64,000 nucleotides of DNA from JADJXV01 sp964527785 (GCA_964527785.1 CAZGNO010000005.1:16362-80361); one strand, 5' to 3'; counted from the first letter of the stretch, positions 43,035-51,367 are shown. Notes: generated by a model not told the origin, from the letters alone. Numbers and translations are program-made.

Positions 43035-43889
43035 TTAGAGGGTGCATTTTATCTGAATTTCACCGTTTTTTAGCTGTTTTTGCTCGAAAATCTGTGAAAA
43101 ACCGCTCATTTCCTTCGGTTCGCCTCCGAGAACTTTTACATCAACTTTTTTTACCTCATTTTTCGATGGATTTTGCTGTTTGAGAAACTGCACTTCATCT
43201 ATTTCGAGGGTAATTGAGCTGTCGAATGCCATCAATTTTAACTTTAGGTCAATTTTCTCTGCCTTCAGGCATTGAATTTCCATATCCTTTCCCGAAACGA
43301 CCTGTTTTAATCCGGTTAATTCTCTATCCACTGCCTTTTTCTCCACTTTCAAGTTCTCATATTCACGTTTGAACGTCTTTGGTTTCGTATCAAGAACTTT
43401 CTGAAAGGTATCTGTCATCTCTCTAACATGATCAGGGAGAATATTTGGCTCTTTTAACTTCGGATGATTCTCAAGGAATGCAATCCGTTTGTCCTTGGCC
43501 TCCTCCCTTATCCGTGATTGCCTGATTTGCTCATTCAAATCCGACATTTCTAACGTCAGGATTCGCTTCTGCTCATTCAAACGGGCGTTACAGGTGTCAA
43601 TGGTCACGAAGAGCATATTGAACTGCTGCATTTCGTCTTGAGTAGGGAAAAAGAAGTTCGCCTGTACTTCCTTTGTCCGGTAATCTGTCCGCTTTCCCCA
43701 AATAAAAAACTTTTCCGCTACCTTCGCTTGACCAAGAGTGTACTTTAATTCCTCCAACATCAATGCAAAGTCTCTGATTTGGGTTTCGGTCATTCGTACC
43801 CGGCCAACTTTCCGTAATTGTTCGTTGACTGCATTGAGCCATTCGCGGATTGCATACCTGTCTAAGATGATTTCATCTTCATTTTCCAT
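43035..43889 (-). CDS. Coiled-coil protein with early-operon paralogous N-terminal domain
   Basis: The 284-residue protein has an N-terminal domain (~residues 10-90: WLNAVNEQLRKVGRVRMTET, FALMLEELKYTLGQAKVAEK) clearly related to the small protein at 57074-57475, then a long coiled coil (~100-235). The 42850-43034 gap upstream of the HTH gene holds no gene. Shared motifs are WL..(V/I)NE.L..VGR.RMT and FPT/FPL. It may be a replication-accessory or recruiting protein; no known family. Confidence 0.68.
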   Translation of the reverse strand: MENEDEIILDRYAIREWLNAVNEQLRKVGRVRMTETQIRDFALMLEELKYTLGQAKVAEKFFIWGKRTDYRTKEVQANFFFPTQDEMQQFNMLFVTIDTCNARLNEQKRILTLEMSDLNEQIRQSRIREEAKDKRIAFLENHPKLKEPNILPDHVREMTDTFQKVLDTKPKTFKREYENLKVEKKAVDRELTGLKQVVSGKDMEIQCLKAEKIDLKLKLMAFDSSITLEIDEVQFLKQQNPSKNEVKKVDVKVLGGEPKEMSGFSQIFEQKQLKNGEIQIKCTL

Positions 43890-43903
43890 TTTTGAAAAGA
43901 GAA

Positions 43904-44293
43904 TTATTTACGTTTAATCAACTTTATCGGAATGTCTGCTTTGAAATCTTTAATTTCTTTCAACAATTCTTTGGGATCATGTTCAATCTTGACCTTGTCA
44001 TAGAGCGGATGAGGGTTGATGCTTGCCATTGCCCTCGACATTGCCATTTGAATTCTTGCCGTGTGATGGTTGAGAGGCACTCCCATCGTCGCCAACACCG
44101 GCTTTTGATTTTCCAATTTCCAATTTGGATCTTGGTGTGTAAACGGTATCACAAATTTCGGTTTTTGATCCGTCGCGGTCGGCTCTGTGAACTCGGACTG
44201 AGTAACGCTTTTTGGGTTTGTGTTTGTCGTATTCGTCCCTTGCCCATTTTTCGAGAGGTCGTAAACTTTTGTTTCCATTGCGTCTTGTTTCAA
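43904..44293 (-). CDS. Hypothetical protein overlapping a second frame
   Basis: Up to 129 residues; the ATG at 44278 (METKVYDLSKNG) is an alternative start. It has a Thr/Asn-rich N terminus and a basic helical C terminus (DPKELLKEIKDFKADIPIKL). It shares ~296 bases with the 3' part of the gene at 43998-44567 in another frame. Either both are used, or one is spurious or the result of a frameshift. No family is recognised. Confidence 0.45.
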   Translation of the reverse strand: MKQDAMETKVYDLSKNGQGTNTTNTNPKSVTQSEFTEPTATDQKPKFVIPFTHQDPNWKLENQKPVLATMGVPLNHHTARIQMAMSRAMASINPHPLYDKVKIEHDPKELLKEIKDFKADIPIKLIKRK

Positions 44294-44567
44294 ACATTAA
44301 TTTTGCCGGATCGGGTTCGTCATTAAGAAATTCTAATTGTGCTTGAATGGTCATTGAGTTCAACGTTTCATTCCATTTGCTTTTTCGCCATGCCAAGTAC
44401 GCCCAATATTCAAAAGCAAAATCTGTATCGCACAGTTTGTCGGTCACATATTCAACCTGAACCGTACTTGAGAAGTTCGCTATCGCCACTCGTAATTCCT
44501 TCTTGGTTAGGGAGTTCAGAAAAACCCTTGCGTCTCTGTACAATGCGTTCAATGAGAGAAGTTTCAT
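43998..44567 (-). CDS. Hypothetical protein in overlapping frames
   Basis: From the ATG at 44567 the 189-residue product is helical at first (MKLLSLNALYRDARVFLNSL), then has a Trp-rich segment (EYWAYLAWRKSKW), a basic stretch (KHKPKKRYSVRVHRADRDGS) and a low-complexity Gly/Ser/Asn tail. The 5' end overlaps the upstream gene by 116 bases and the 3' end overlaps the downstream one by ~296. The ordered N-terminal part looks genuine; the tail may be out of frame with the true protein. Confidence 0.5.
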   Translation of the reverse strand: MKLLSLNALYRDARVFLNSLTKKELRVAIANFSSTVQVEYVTDKLCDTDFAFEYWAYLAWRKSKWNETLNSMTIQAQLEFLNDEPDPAKLMFETRRNGNKSLRPLEKWARDEYDKHKPKKRYSVRVHRADRDGSKTEICDTVYTPRSKLEIGKSKAGVGDDGSASQPSHGKNSNGNVEGNGKHQPSSAL

Positions 44568-45618
44568 GTGTAGAATCGCCTGTAATAGTTGATAAATCAT
44601 CGGCTTGCGTTCCGATGGAATAATGTTCTTCCTCGTCGTGTAGCCCTGTTTCCGGCTCTAATACCACCAATTCACCGGTGGTTTTGTCGAGTGAATAATC
44701 CTGTTCGGGAGAATCGTTTTGAGAATTTGGAGAAAAATTTTCTCCGCCGCCGGCAAAAAACTCCCCAGACCCCTCATTTGAAGAATTAAAGGAAACCTCT
44801 TCATTATCCTTTTTCCCACTCCCATTCCCATCCCCATAATCAGGTGTGACAGGTAGTGTAATAGGTGGAGTTAGCGGGTTGTTTGTAGTCCCTTCGATGG
44901 GTTGTCGGTCGGGTTGTCGGTCGGGTTGTCGGTCGGGTTGTTGTGGGGGTGTTGGTCGGGTTGTTTGTAGTCCCTTCGATGGGTTGTCGGTCGGGTTGTT
45001 GTGGGGGTGTTGGTCGGGTTGTGCTATGGGTTGTCCGTTGGGGGTTTGTGTAGGTTTGATTGTATAGCTGTTATACAATTTCCCTTTGATTTCATAAGCA
45101 TCATTAATTCTATCAGTTAGCTCCGCAATCTTCTTTGAATTATCAGAGCTTACCTGCTTTAACTTTGCTGTGGATTCTGCAATGTCATTATCAAGAACAT
45201 TAATCCACCATGTAATGAACGCTACAACAGCTAAATTTTGACCGCCACAATTTGAGATGACGGACACATTGCGTTCTACGGATTTCAATGCTTTGAAAAA
45301 CGCCGGACGGTTATACAAGTTCTTGCTGAGGATCTTATCCAAACAGTTTTCAGTAAGAGCGGTATTTGGTATGAAAACGACACCATCATCATAATGGATC
45401 AATTCGTGCAATACAAGATTTGGCAGGAGAACATCCACAATCAGAGATTCACCATAGCCGCTAATTGTCCCCATATCCCTTTCGAGAACTTCACCTAAGC
45501 CACAATCAGGAATTGAGAAGCTCAGCCGCAAATCCTTGTAGAGCGCACGGGCTTCCGGTAAAACTTTCTTTTTCGCAAGGTACTTGCTCTCTTCTGAATC
45601 GTAAAATTTTTTAGGCAT
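44452..45618 (-). CDS. Putative replication initiator with internal repeats
   Basis: The 388-residue protein has an ordered N-terminal domain (~1-175: DCGLGEVLERDMGTISGYGE, VLHELIHYDDGVVFIPN, AVVAFITWWINVLDN), a coiled segment, then a Pro/Gln/Asp-rich linker encoded by tandem repeats (QPDRQPDRQPDRQP), and an acidic Ser-rich C terminus. An ordered domain followed by a repeat-encoded linker recalls lambda O-type initiators, whose gene holds the origin. I do not recognise the N-terminal domain, so the initiator role is inference from layout. Confidence 0.55.
   Translation of the reverse strand: MPKKFYDSEESKYLAKKKVLPEARALYKDLRLSFSIPDCGLGEVLERDMGTISGYGESLIVDVLLPNLVLHELIHYDDGVVFIPNTALTENCLDKILSKNLYNRPAFFKALKSVERNVSVISNCGGQNLAVVAFITWWINVLDNDIAESTAKLKQVSSDNSKKIAELTDRINDAYEIKGKLYNSYTIKPTQTPNGQPIAQPDQHPHNNPTDNPSKGLQTTRPTPPQQPDRQPDRQPDRQPIEGTTNNPLTPPITLPVTPDYGDGNGSGKKDNEEVSFNSSNEGSGEFFAGGGENFSPNSQNDSPEQDYSLDKTTGELVVLEPETGLHDEEEHYSIGTQADDLSTITGDSTHETSLIERIVQRRKGFSELPNQEGITSGDSELLKYGSG
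44875..45035. repeat. Iteron-like tandem repeats inside a coding region (possible origin)
   Basis: Three perfect tandem 12-mers GGGTTGTCGGTC occupy 44899-44934, with further partial copies to about 45020. A larger unit of about 82 bp (marker GTAGTCCCTTCGATGGGTTG at 44885 and 44967) is duplicated. The repeats lie in the hydrophilic-linker part of a putative initiator gene, as iterons do in lambda-type phages. Confidence 0.6.
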
Positions 45619-45621
45619 AAA

Positions 45622-46107
45622 TTATTGGATAAGATTGTTAAACCGTTGTAAATTTTTTCGTATTTGAGTAAGAGTTTCCGTTTTTATACCTGCGTGTAAC
45701 TCTTTAATTTTTGCATCAATCTCAATTTTTTGCAACTCCATTGCATCAATTTCTTTATAGGTGAGGGAATCTTCTTTCGTTTCAAGGATATAGAAATCCT
45801 CATCTCTTTTGTACATTGGTATTGGCTTTCCGTCTTTATCCAATACTACAAAGGTTTCACCTGCATTGTTCATACCTCTAACGGTATATACATCATTGTA
45901 ATACTTACGATGGCGTACCTTGAAGGGAACAAACTTTATATTTGCATCTATGAAATCTTCAATGGCTCTTTGGCACTCTACATACCGTTGAACTTTGTAA
46001 TATTTTTCCGGTGCATCTAAAGCACACCAAAAATATTTGCCCCCTTTGTCGAAGTAAATATTGAAACCCTTATAAGTATCAATAAGTACAGAGTTTGTCA
46101 TATCCAT
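45622..46107 (-). CDS. Hypothetical protein, 161 residues
   Basis: An AAGGTGAT site precedes the ATG. The soluble protein has a beta-rich first half (GFNIYFDKGGKYFWCALDA, GETFVVLDKDGKPIPMY) and a helical C terminus (EIDAMELQKIEIDAKIKELH). No motif or family is recognised. It lies immediately upstream of the putative initiator. Confidence 0.62.
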   Translation of the reverse strand: MDMTNSVLIDTYKGFNIYFDKGGKYFWCALDAPEKYYKVQRYVECQRAIEDFIDANIKFVPFKVRHRKYYNDVYTVRGMNNAGETFVVLDKDGKPIPMYKRDEDFYILETKEDSLTYKEIDAMELQKIEIDAKIKELHAGIKTETLTQIRKNLQRFNNLIQ

Positions 46108-46116
46108 AAGATCACC

Positions 46117-46383
46117 TTAAAAATTACTATACGTTTTGTATTTATAGACTGCTCTCTGTATCTTCGGAACGTCGGAAAACATAGATTCCTGAACTGTAAA
46201 TCGAATGAATGTTTTTGTTCTGATTTTATACTTTGTGTAGCCGGTCGTTTCGTCCGTTTCCGACCTGACAGAAAGTATCCGTGCTTTCTTAGGAATGCAC
46301 TTGAAACATACGTCCTTACAGTTTATACGTTTTTCTTCCTCAACGTTTGATATACCTTTGCCGCATAGTTTACATGCACCCAT
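46117..46383 (-). CDS. Small zinc-ribbon-like protein
   Basis: The 88-residue protein begins with CKLCGKG, followed by INCKDVCFKCIP: two CxxC pairs suggesting one zinc site. The rest is beta-rich and basic (SVRSETDETTGYTKYKIRTK). It is probably a nucleic-acid or protein adaptor. No family is recognised. Confidence 0.65.
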   Translation of the reverse strand: MGACKLCGKGISNVEEEKRINCKDVCFKCIPKKARILSVRSETDETTGYTKYKIRTKTFIRFTVQESMFSDVPKIQRAVYKYKTYSNF

Positions 46384-46413
46384 GGCAGTAGCAATTAATT
46401 GTTAATTAAACCA

Positions 46414-47436
46414 TCACAATTGTTTCATAAGTGATTTAAGTTTTTTCTTATCATTAGATTCCCTGTCACAAATACCTTGATAAAGTTCAATATCTATTTT
46501 CTCTTTAATTGAATCTTCAAGTAATTTGTTTAATACATTCGGAGGTAAAGCATCAACCTCCCAACTCGTTGCACCGTGCTTTGCAATAAAATCCTTCGCA
46601 CGGGGATCGGTTGATTTTGCCGGATTCGGGGGAGGATTATACTGTTTTATTTGCTCTTTTGTAAGGGCAATAGGAATGATACTGAATGTTTGTTCAAACC
46701 ATTCCTTAAAGAAGTCATCTCTTCCTAATTCTTGGAGCAATTCTTCATTTACATCACGTTTCTCTATGTAAACTTCGAAATAACACTTTTGTTCTTTTGT
46801 CTCAAGGGCATCCCACTTTGATTGTATATAATCACTTCCTGCAAAGAACTCTTTAATTCTATCCTTGACATCTCTTATCATATCCATCCCACTTGGATCG
46901 AAATCACCCAAGTAAAAAATTATAATCTTTTCGGCATTACTCAATCCTCTTTCAAATCTATTATAGGCATCATACATTGCTGAAGCAGAACTATAGCCCC
47001 TATTTACGAGAATCGGAATGTGATACTGCTTCGTAACTCTTTTCAATACTCCAGAGAGAGCATCTTTTTCTACCCATACTTCTATATAATTGTCTTGACC
47101 TTTCATGCGAGGAAGCTGATACTGATACATTGCAGCTTCTATAATGTCTTTAGGACTATCAAACGAACTTGGTGTATATGGTTGCCTTAGTCTATCTTCA
47201 ATAGCATCCCAATCAACAATACCGCCCATTCTACCTTCCTTTAGCAAAGTAGAGAGCTTAGAGTATTCAGCTAATTTATTAGGGATAATGTTCCGGCTCA
47301 CAAGCTGATAGTATAATTGGCGTAAGGTCAATTTGTACCCTTCATTCTGATACTCTTCAATTATAGTATTGATAGTTTCTAAGCGTAGCTTGTTGGCAAC
47401 TGAAAGCCGTACTTTTCTGAATTTAATTTTTGCCAT
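46414..47436 (-). CDS. Spo11/Topoisomerase VI A-like protein with Toprim domain (Mini-A-like)
   Basis: I use the ATG at 47436 (MAKIKFRKVRLS). The 340-residue protein has a winged-helix-like N terminus with TLRQLYYQLVSRNIIP, where Y42/Y43 match the catalytic-tyrosine position of Spo11/TopoVI-A, and EYSKLSTLLKEGRMGGIVDW. A Toprim domain follows: E123 in IEVWVEKDALSGVL and D178/D180 in IFYLGDFDPSGMDM. Stand-alone A-type proteins (Mini-A) are known from mobile elements. No B-subunit partner is present. DNA cutting or relaxation during replication is inferred. Confidence 0.75.
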   Translation of the reverse strand: MAKIKFRKVRLSVANKLRLETINTIIEEYQNEGYKLTLRQLYYQLVSRNIIPNKLAEYSKLSTLLKEGRMGGIVDWDAIEDRLRQPYTPSSFDSPKDIIEAAMYQYQLPRMKGQDNYIEVWVEKDALSGVLKRVTKQYHIPILVNRGYSSASAMYDAYNRFERGLSNAEKIIIFYLGDFDPSGMDMIRDVKDRIKEFFAGSDYIQSKWDALETKEQKCYFEVYIEKRDVNEELLQELGRDDFFKEWFEQTFSIIPIALTKEQIKQYNPPPNPAKSTDPRAKDFIAKHGATSWEVDALPPNVLNKLLEDSIKEKIDIELYQGICDRESNDKKKLKSLMKQL

Positions 47437-47462
47437 TGGGATAATCAATAATGTGTAAAATT

Positions 47463-47645
47463 CTATCCATCAATATCATACAGGAACTCAATAGATTCAA
47501 CGAATAGTTCAGCGTTCTTTTCACCGGAAAACAATCCGGTTATGGACCAGGTAACAGTCCACCATATACCACCGATAAACCGTAAGAGGAAAATGAATAT
47601 CCTCAAGAGTATCCATGCGAGTATTGCCCCGAGCTTGCGTATCAT
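47463..47645 (-). CDS. Small membrane protein
   Basis: The 60-residue protein has a long hydrophobic stretch (LGAILAWILLRIFIFLLRFI, GGIWWTVTW) that forms one or two helices, and an acidic C terminus. The ATG overlaps the upstream HNH gene stop (ATGA). No family is recognised. Confidence 0.65.
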   Translation of the reverse strand: MIRKLGAILAWILLRIFIFLLRFIGGIWWTVTWSITGLFSGEKNAELFVESIEFLYDIDG

Positions 47646-48073
47646 GTGTCGCTCCTTTTTGCCAAACGTGTTTCCATTGCTTTTTTTGCTTCCGGGATAT
47701 GAAACTCATAGTGAAAATTCACGTTAATTGAATTTTCTTCTATCAGCTTATATTTCAATGCTACCCGATAAATGTAAACACAGTCTTGTAAGTTTTTTAA
47801 TATCACACCAATTTTGTGTCTGAAGTAATCCAATGTATGTGCATCCTTATAGAAGTTGCACTGACTGCACGACGGGAACAAATTGTCAGAATGATTCATA
47901 TCATTCACAGTTAAATGACGCAAGAACTCAGGAGCTTTCCCGTTGTGTACCACATCTCGAAAGTTCTTCTTTGGGATAATGTGATCTACTTGAAACTTAC
48001 CGTTCAATTCCTCACCGCAATAGGCACACTTGCCGTTGAATTTCGAGTATATTTTCTCACGTTCTTTTGTCAT
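47642..48073 (-). CDS. HNH endonuclease
   Basis: The 143-residue protein has the complete HNH fold: zinc ligands CAYCGEE (C16, C19), the VDHIIPKKNF core (D30-H31), an Asn in DNLFPS and second zinc pair CSQCNFYK. It would nick or cut DNA. It overlaps its neighbours by 4 bases on both sides, so it is part of the operon rather than a free homing gene. It may help replication or packaging, or act against competitors. The target is unknown. Confidence 0.9.
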   Translation of the reverse strand: MTKEREKIYSKFNGKCAYCGEELNGKFQVDHIIPKKNFRDVVHNGKAPEFLRHLTVNDMNHSDNLFPSCSQCNFYKDAHTLDYFRHKIGVILKNLQDCVYIYRVALKYKLIEENSINVNFHYEFHIPEAKKAMETRLAKRSDT

Positions 48074-48363
48074 TGTCCGTACTTTTTATAAGTCTTACGG
48101 GAAAGTTCTACTACTGTATCGTTCCCAAACAAATCAACTTGTTTTGCAGGAAACTTCTCTCTAAGCTCATCGGCAAAACGAGGTTCTTCAGTAAGAATAT
48201 CCTGTACTCTCTTTTTAAGAGTCATATCCCAATACGCCAACATTTCCGCCTGTAATCGTGGGAGCTTCGCGTAATGCTCGTAAATGGCTGCAATCTCATC
48301 AAACATGTAAAAGTCTGACTGATCCCATTCTTTGGGGAAAACGATGTTTAATGAGGTAGTCAT
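48070..48363 (-). CDS. Small hypothetical protein
   Basis: The 97-residue protein is helical and charged (DFYMFDEIAAIYEHYAKLPR, MLAYWDMTLKKRVQDILTEE). The start overlaps the upstream stop by one base and its end overlaps the HNH gene by 4. It may be a partner of the HNH protein by strict coupling, but no family is recognised. Confidence 0.62.
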   Translation of the reverse strand: MTTSLNIVFPKEWDQSDFYMFDEIAAIYEHYAKLPRLQAEMLAYWDMTLKKRVQDILTEEPRFADELREKFPAKQVDLFGNDTVVELSRKTYKKYGQ

Positions 48364-48989
48364 TACCGGATTTCAATATCATTTTTCATTGAAATCCTTA
48401 ATTTGTTTTCGTTGAATTCCACGAAGTTCATTTTTTGTGGATCGCTTGGCTCCATCGTTATTCGTATCACTCGAACTATCTCTTTGGTCTCATTAGGATT
48501 GTTCTCTTTGTATTTACAAATAGAAAGATCAAAAGCGTCGAGTAAGTCTATGCTGTGTGTAAGGATAATAACAGGGCAAACACTTGGTTGTTTAAGAGCT
48601 TCCTTTCTTTTTAACTTCATAACTTCCTCTGCAAATAGCTCTATATCAATAGGGTGCATATTGGCTTCAGGAAAAAACAAGTATGTCATTCCATAATGAT
48701 TATCTGTACCGGGTGTATGATAGTACATTTGGTCAAGAAACAACCAATTGCTATCCTCTGTGGGCATAATAAAATGGTTCTCATAATGCCCATATTTCAT
48801 TTCTTTGTTATTGAAATGAAATAAAAAAGGGATAATGTTATTTATTTCTTTTCCAATTAAGATGGTTACGGATTGTCCCTGCCGGTATAAATCAAACTTT
48901 TCAGCATACGCAACAAACTGAGTATATTTATTCAAAGTTTCTTGATACTTAGCTAAAAGTTTTTGTGATTCGAGAATAGGAGTTAACAT
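48363..48989 (-). CDS. ATPase-half-like protein, paralogue 1
   Basis: The 208-residue protein is related to the one at 50028-50690: both share VTILIGKEI-type strand, a YLFFPE segment, and VIILTHSIDLLDAF followed by IVRVIRI, then a basic-charged end (NDIEIR). The LTHS and DLLDAF pattern resembles the histidine-loop region of ABC/OLD-type ATPases, but no Walker A motif is present. It is probably a degenerate or split ATPase domain. Function unknown. Confidence 0.65.
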   Translation of the reverse strand: MLTPILESQKLLAKYQETLNKYTQFVAYAEKFDLYRQGQSVTILIGKEINNIIPFLFHFNNKEMKYGHYENHFIMPTEDSNWLFLDQMYYHTPGTDNHYGMTYLFFPEANMHPIDIELFAEEVMKLKRKEALKQPSVCPVIILTHSIDLLDAFDLSICKYKENNPNETKEIVRVIRITMEPSDPQKMNFVEFNENKLRISMKNDIEIR

Positions 48990-49008
48990 AATATTTTATG
49001 GAATTGAA

Positions 49009-49317
49009 TTAATAAACTAAACTGCTTTGTTGATAAATAACCTTTAGTCCCAAGTCTTTAGCAAGAGCATGTTCAATATTTGCTCCGGTACTCTTTTTCC
49101 AATTGTGGAGCATGTAGATACTGTCACAATCGCAAAGGGCTTTTATATCTTCTTTCATATATTCTGCCCATGTTTTGCCGTGATTATGTTCGAGTTTTGT
49201 AGGATTTACTACCGTTAATCCCAACTCTTTCAAATCGTTTTCAGCTATCTCAAACAATTGATGAGCGTCTTTTATATTTAGCCCTGTAATTTGTCCGCTT
49301 ATGTATATTGTTTTCAT
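49009..49317 (-). CDS. DUF4406-type nucleoside-2-deoxyribosyltransferase-like protein
   Basis: The 102-residue protein starts with MKTIYISGQITGLN, has VVNPTKLEHNHGKTWAEYMK and CDSIYMLHNWKKSTGANIEH: the layout of DUF4406 proteins in the nucleoside deoxyribosyltransferase superfamily. A role in nucleotide salvage or signalling-nucleotide cleavage is inferred from the fold. It is common in phages. Confidence 0.85.
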   Translation of the reverse strand: MKTIYISGQITGLNIKDAHQLFEIAENDLKELGLTVVNPTKLEHNHGKTWAEYMKEDIKALCDCDSIYMLHNWKKSTGANIEHALAKDLGLKVIYQQSSLVY

Positions 49318-49338
49318 AAAATACTCTACAAATTTTGA

Positions 49339-50010
49339 TTATAAAACAACTTCATATTCACCAATGATAAGCCAAATGCAACCGACTCTATTCTCCAATT
49401 TCGCTGTAGTTCCTCCCTTCAATTCCTTCATCATACTCTCTAATTTTTCAGTGTCTTTTCGCATTAATGCAATAAATGTAACTGAATCAATATCAGCGTG
49501 AAGTACAGTTGTTATCTCGGCAAGAATTCTACGAACGAACTTTGATTTCTTGGTCAGATCATCTTTCGTATTAACCTTCACTTTTGGCAGATTCAAATTA
49601 CCGTTGGCATCCACAGTGCATTCTTCTATAATGATCTCACCATCCTTACAACCGATCAAAATTGGCTTAATATCATTGTATTTACCTGAAGCGACATTCG
49701 ACATCAAAGAACCTAATAATTCAACCATCTTTTCTTTTTTTGATGCTGGGTTGAATTGTGTGTTTAATAGTGCATCGGTTGAAGTACCTTTGGTAGATTT
49801 ATAATCTTGAAGTTCATCCAAATTAATATGTGGCAACTCAGGTAATTCCTGCCCATTTTTCAGGTTTTGACCTTCAGTATTGTTAGTGTTTTTTTTCATA
49901 GCATGTGTAATAAATTGTAAATTGGCAGTTAGATATAATCCAACACTTATCATAAACTTTTCGTTAATAACTACCATCAGTTCTTCTAACTCTTTCTGAA
50001 TATCAGTCAA
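49339..50010 (-). CDS. Hypothetical protein, up to 223 residues
   Basis: The longest frame starts with TTG at 50010, 18 bases after the upstream gene; ATGs at 49977 and 49899 are alternatives and no clear ribosome site decides. The first ~37 residues are hydrophobic, followed by a charged linker (NTNNTEGQNLKNGQELPEL) and an ordered beta-rich C-terminal half (DIKPILIGCKDGEIIIEECT). Soluble unless the longest start is right. No family is recognised. Confidence 0.6.
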   Translation of the reverse strand: MTDIQKELEELMVVINEKFMISVGLYLTANLQFITHAMKKNTNNTEGQNLKNGQELPELPHINLDELQDYKSTKGTSTDALLNTQFNPASKKEKMVELLGSLMSNVASGKYNDIKPILIGCKDGEIIIEECTVDANGNLNLPKVKVNTKDDLTKKSKFVRRILAEITTVLHADIDSVTFIALMRKDTEKLESMMKELKGGTTAKLENRVGCIWLIIGEYEVVL

Positions 50011-50027
50011 CCCGTATCTGTAAATTT

Positions 50028-50690
50028 TTATCTGAATTCAATATGCCGGCTAATGGCTATTAACAACTCCTTATGATCCCATTCAATAAATGAGAAAGTA
50101 TCACCTTCTTTGTGGAGGTAGAGAACTCGGACTATCTCATTTCCTTTGGCATACGCAAATGCTGAAAGAACGTCATTGCTTTGAGTGAGAATGATGTATT
50201 CCAATAGAATATTAGTCCTACGAGCATTATCAGCAATTTGATAGATACCGGTTGCCTGAGTCTTTGCCATTATCTGTTGGCGTTCTATTATTTCTTCAAC
50301 AAATTTGTTTATAACCTTATAGTGTAGTTTATGCTCAGGATAGAATAGATACGAAATGCCAAATTGAAACCATCTCACAGAGGTATTTTCAAAATCATGA
50401 TTGAAACCTTCATCTATCGTGTTCCCGGTCCTGATATAGTCAGAACCGAAGCTATTTCGTTCACCTGACAATCCAAACTTGTGACCATCCGGTTTTGAAT
50501 TTCCATCTAAGTACAACAGAGGAATAATGCTTTCTATATGCTCACCAACAATGATAGTTATACCGTTCCTGTGAGTATAAAGGTTATACTTTTCACAGAG
50601 ATTTATGAATTGTTCTTCTATAACAAGTTTGCGTCTTTCTCTTGCTACATCGGAACGTAAACTATCAATGGGATTCACTTGATTATACAT
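50028..50690 (-). CDS. ATPase-half-like protein, paralogue 2
   Basis: The 220-residue protein is the second copy of the family at 48363-48989: ITIIVGEHIESIIPLLYL, FGISYLFYPEHKL, YIILTQSNDVLSAFAYAKGN, EIVRVLYLHKEGD and a HIEFR end match segment by segment. The histidine of the LTH loop is replaced by Gln here. No Walker A is present. It overlaps thyX by 8 bases. Confidence 0.65.
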   Translation of the reverse strand: MYNQVNPIDSLRSDVARERRKLVIEEQFINLCEKYNLYTHRNGITIIVGEHIESIIPLLYLDGNSKPDGHKFGLSGERNSFGSDYIRTGNTIDEGFNHDFENTSVRWFQFGISYLFYPEHKLHYKVINKFVEEIIERQQIMAKTQATGIYQIADNARRTNILLEYIILTQSNDVLSAFAYAKGNEIVRVLYLHKEGDTFSFIEWDHKELLIAISRHIEFR

Positions 50691-51333
50691 AGCTCATTGC
50701 CTTGGAAATCATAGGGAATTCAACTTTGAAAATTTCCCGTATGGCTTCGGCAATTTGGCGATGTTCCAATTGGGTATGTTCGTCACAACGGATAAGGAGA
50801 TAGTGAATCCAACTGCGCACACTGCCTTTCATGTACATCCGCGTTTGAGTTGTTAATGGGAGGATAAACCGTGCGCTTTCTTTGGCTACACCTTTCTCAA
50901 GCATATCCAAGTAAAGAGCTTCCATAGATTCTAACAATTCTTTAATACGTGGCTCGAAATATTGAGAATCCTCAATGGAAAGTGCATCGGTAGAAGATTG
51001 CCGGTTTTTATCTGCTTGATACCGGAGCTGTATCGGCTCGAAGTCCGTTACCTTTGCATACCGTTGGCTAAATTCCTGAAAAGAAAAACTGCGGTGCCGG
51101 AGGATTTGTTGAGTAATACAACGGCTTGTGGTAATTTCTACAGTCATGTCAGCCATTTCAAATGGCGACCAATGCTTGTTAATTTGCATGTAGTTGATGA
51201 GCTTGTCAGCGGTTGAAGTATTCAACTGATTAGCGGGGTTACTCACCCTTGCTATATACACGATAAGTTCCTCAGCATTCAACGGCATTTCTTCAATCAA
51301 TGATTTTGTTGCCGAAATTAATTTTACTTCCAT
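50683..51333 (-). CDS. thyX: FAD-dependent thymidylate synthase
   Basis: I start at the ATG giving MEVKLISATK. The 216-residue protein carries the ThyX signature RHRSFSFQEFSQRY (residues 79-92) and the conserved ESARFILPLTTQTRMYMKGS segment. It makes dTMP from dUMP using methylene-tetrahydrofolate and reduced FAD, supporting DNA synthesis during replication. Viral ThyX genes are common. Confidence 0.97.
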   Translation of the reverse strand: MEVKLISATKSLIEEMPLNAEELIVYIARVSNPANQLNTSTADKLINYMQINKHWSPFEMADMTVEITTSRCITQQILRHRSFSFQEFSQRYAKVTDFEPIQLRYQADKNRQSSTDALSIEDSQYFEPRIKELLESMEALYLDMLEKGVAKESARFILPLTTQTRMYMKGSVRSWIHYLLIRCDEHTQLEHRQIAEAIREIFKVEFPMISKAMSYV

Positions 51334-51367
51334 AATGGTAAAGTTGATAATAAATAAAAAATTAAAA

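Noticed and set aside
42639..43183. Plus-strand frames opposite the HTH gene and its upstream gap
   Set aside because: No ribosome site, Phe/Cys/Arg-rich composition, and opposed to a clearly supported leftward operon.
44875..45035. CRISPR array
   Set aside because: The repeats are contiguous 12-mers and an in-frame duplication within a gene, without unique spacers, and no cas gene is present.
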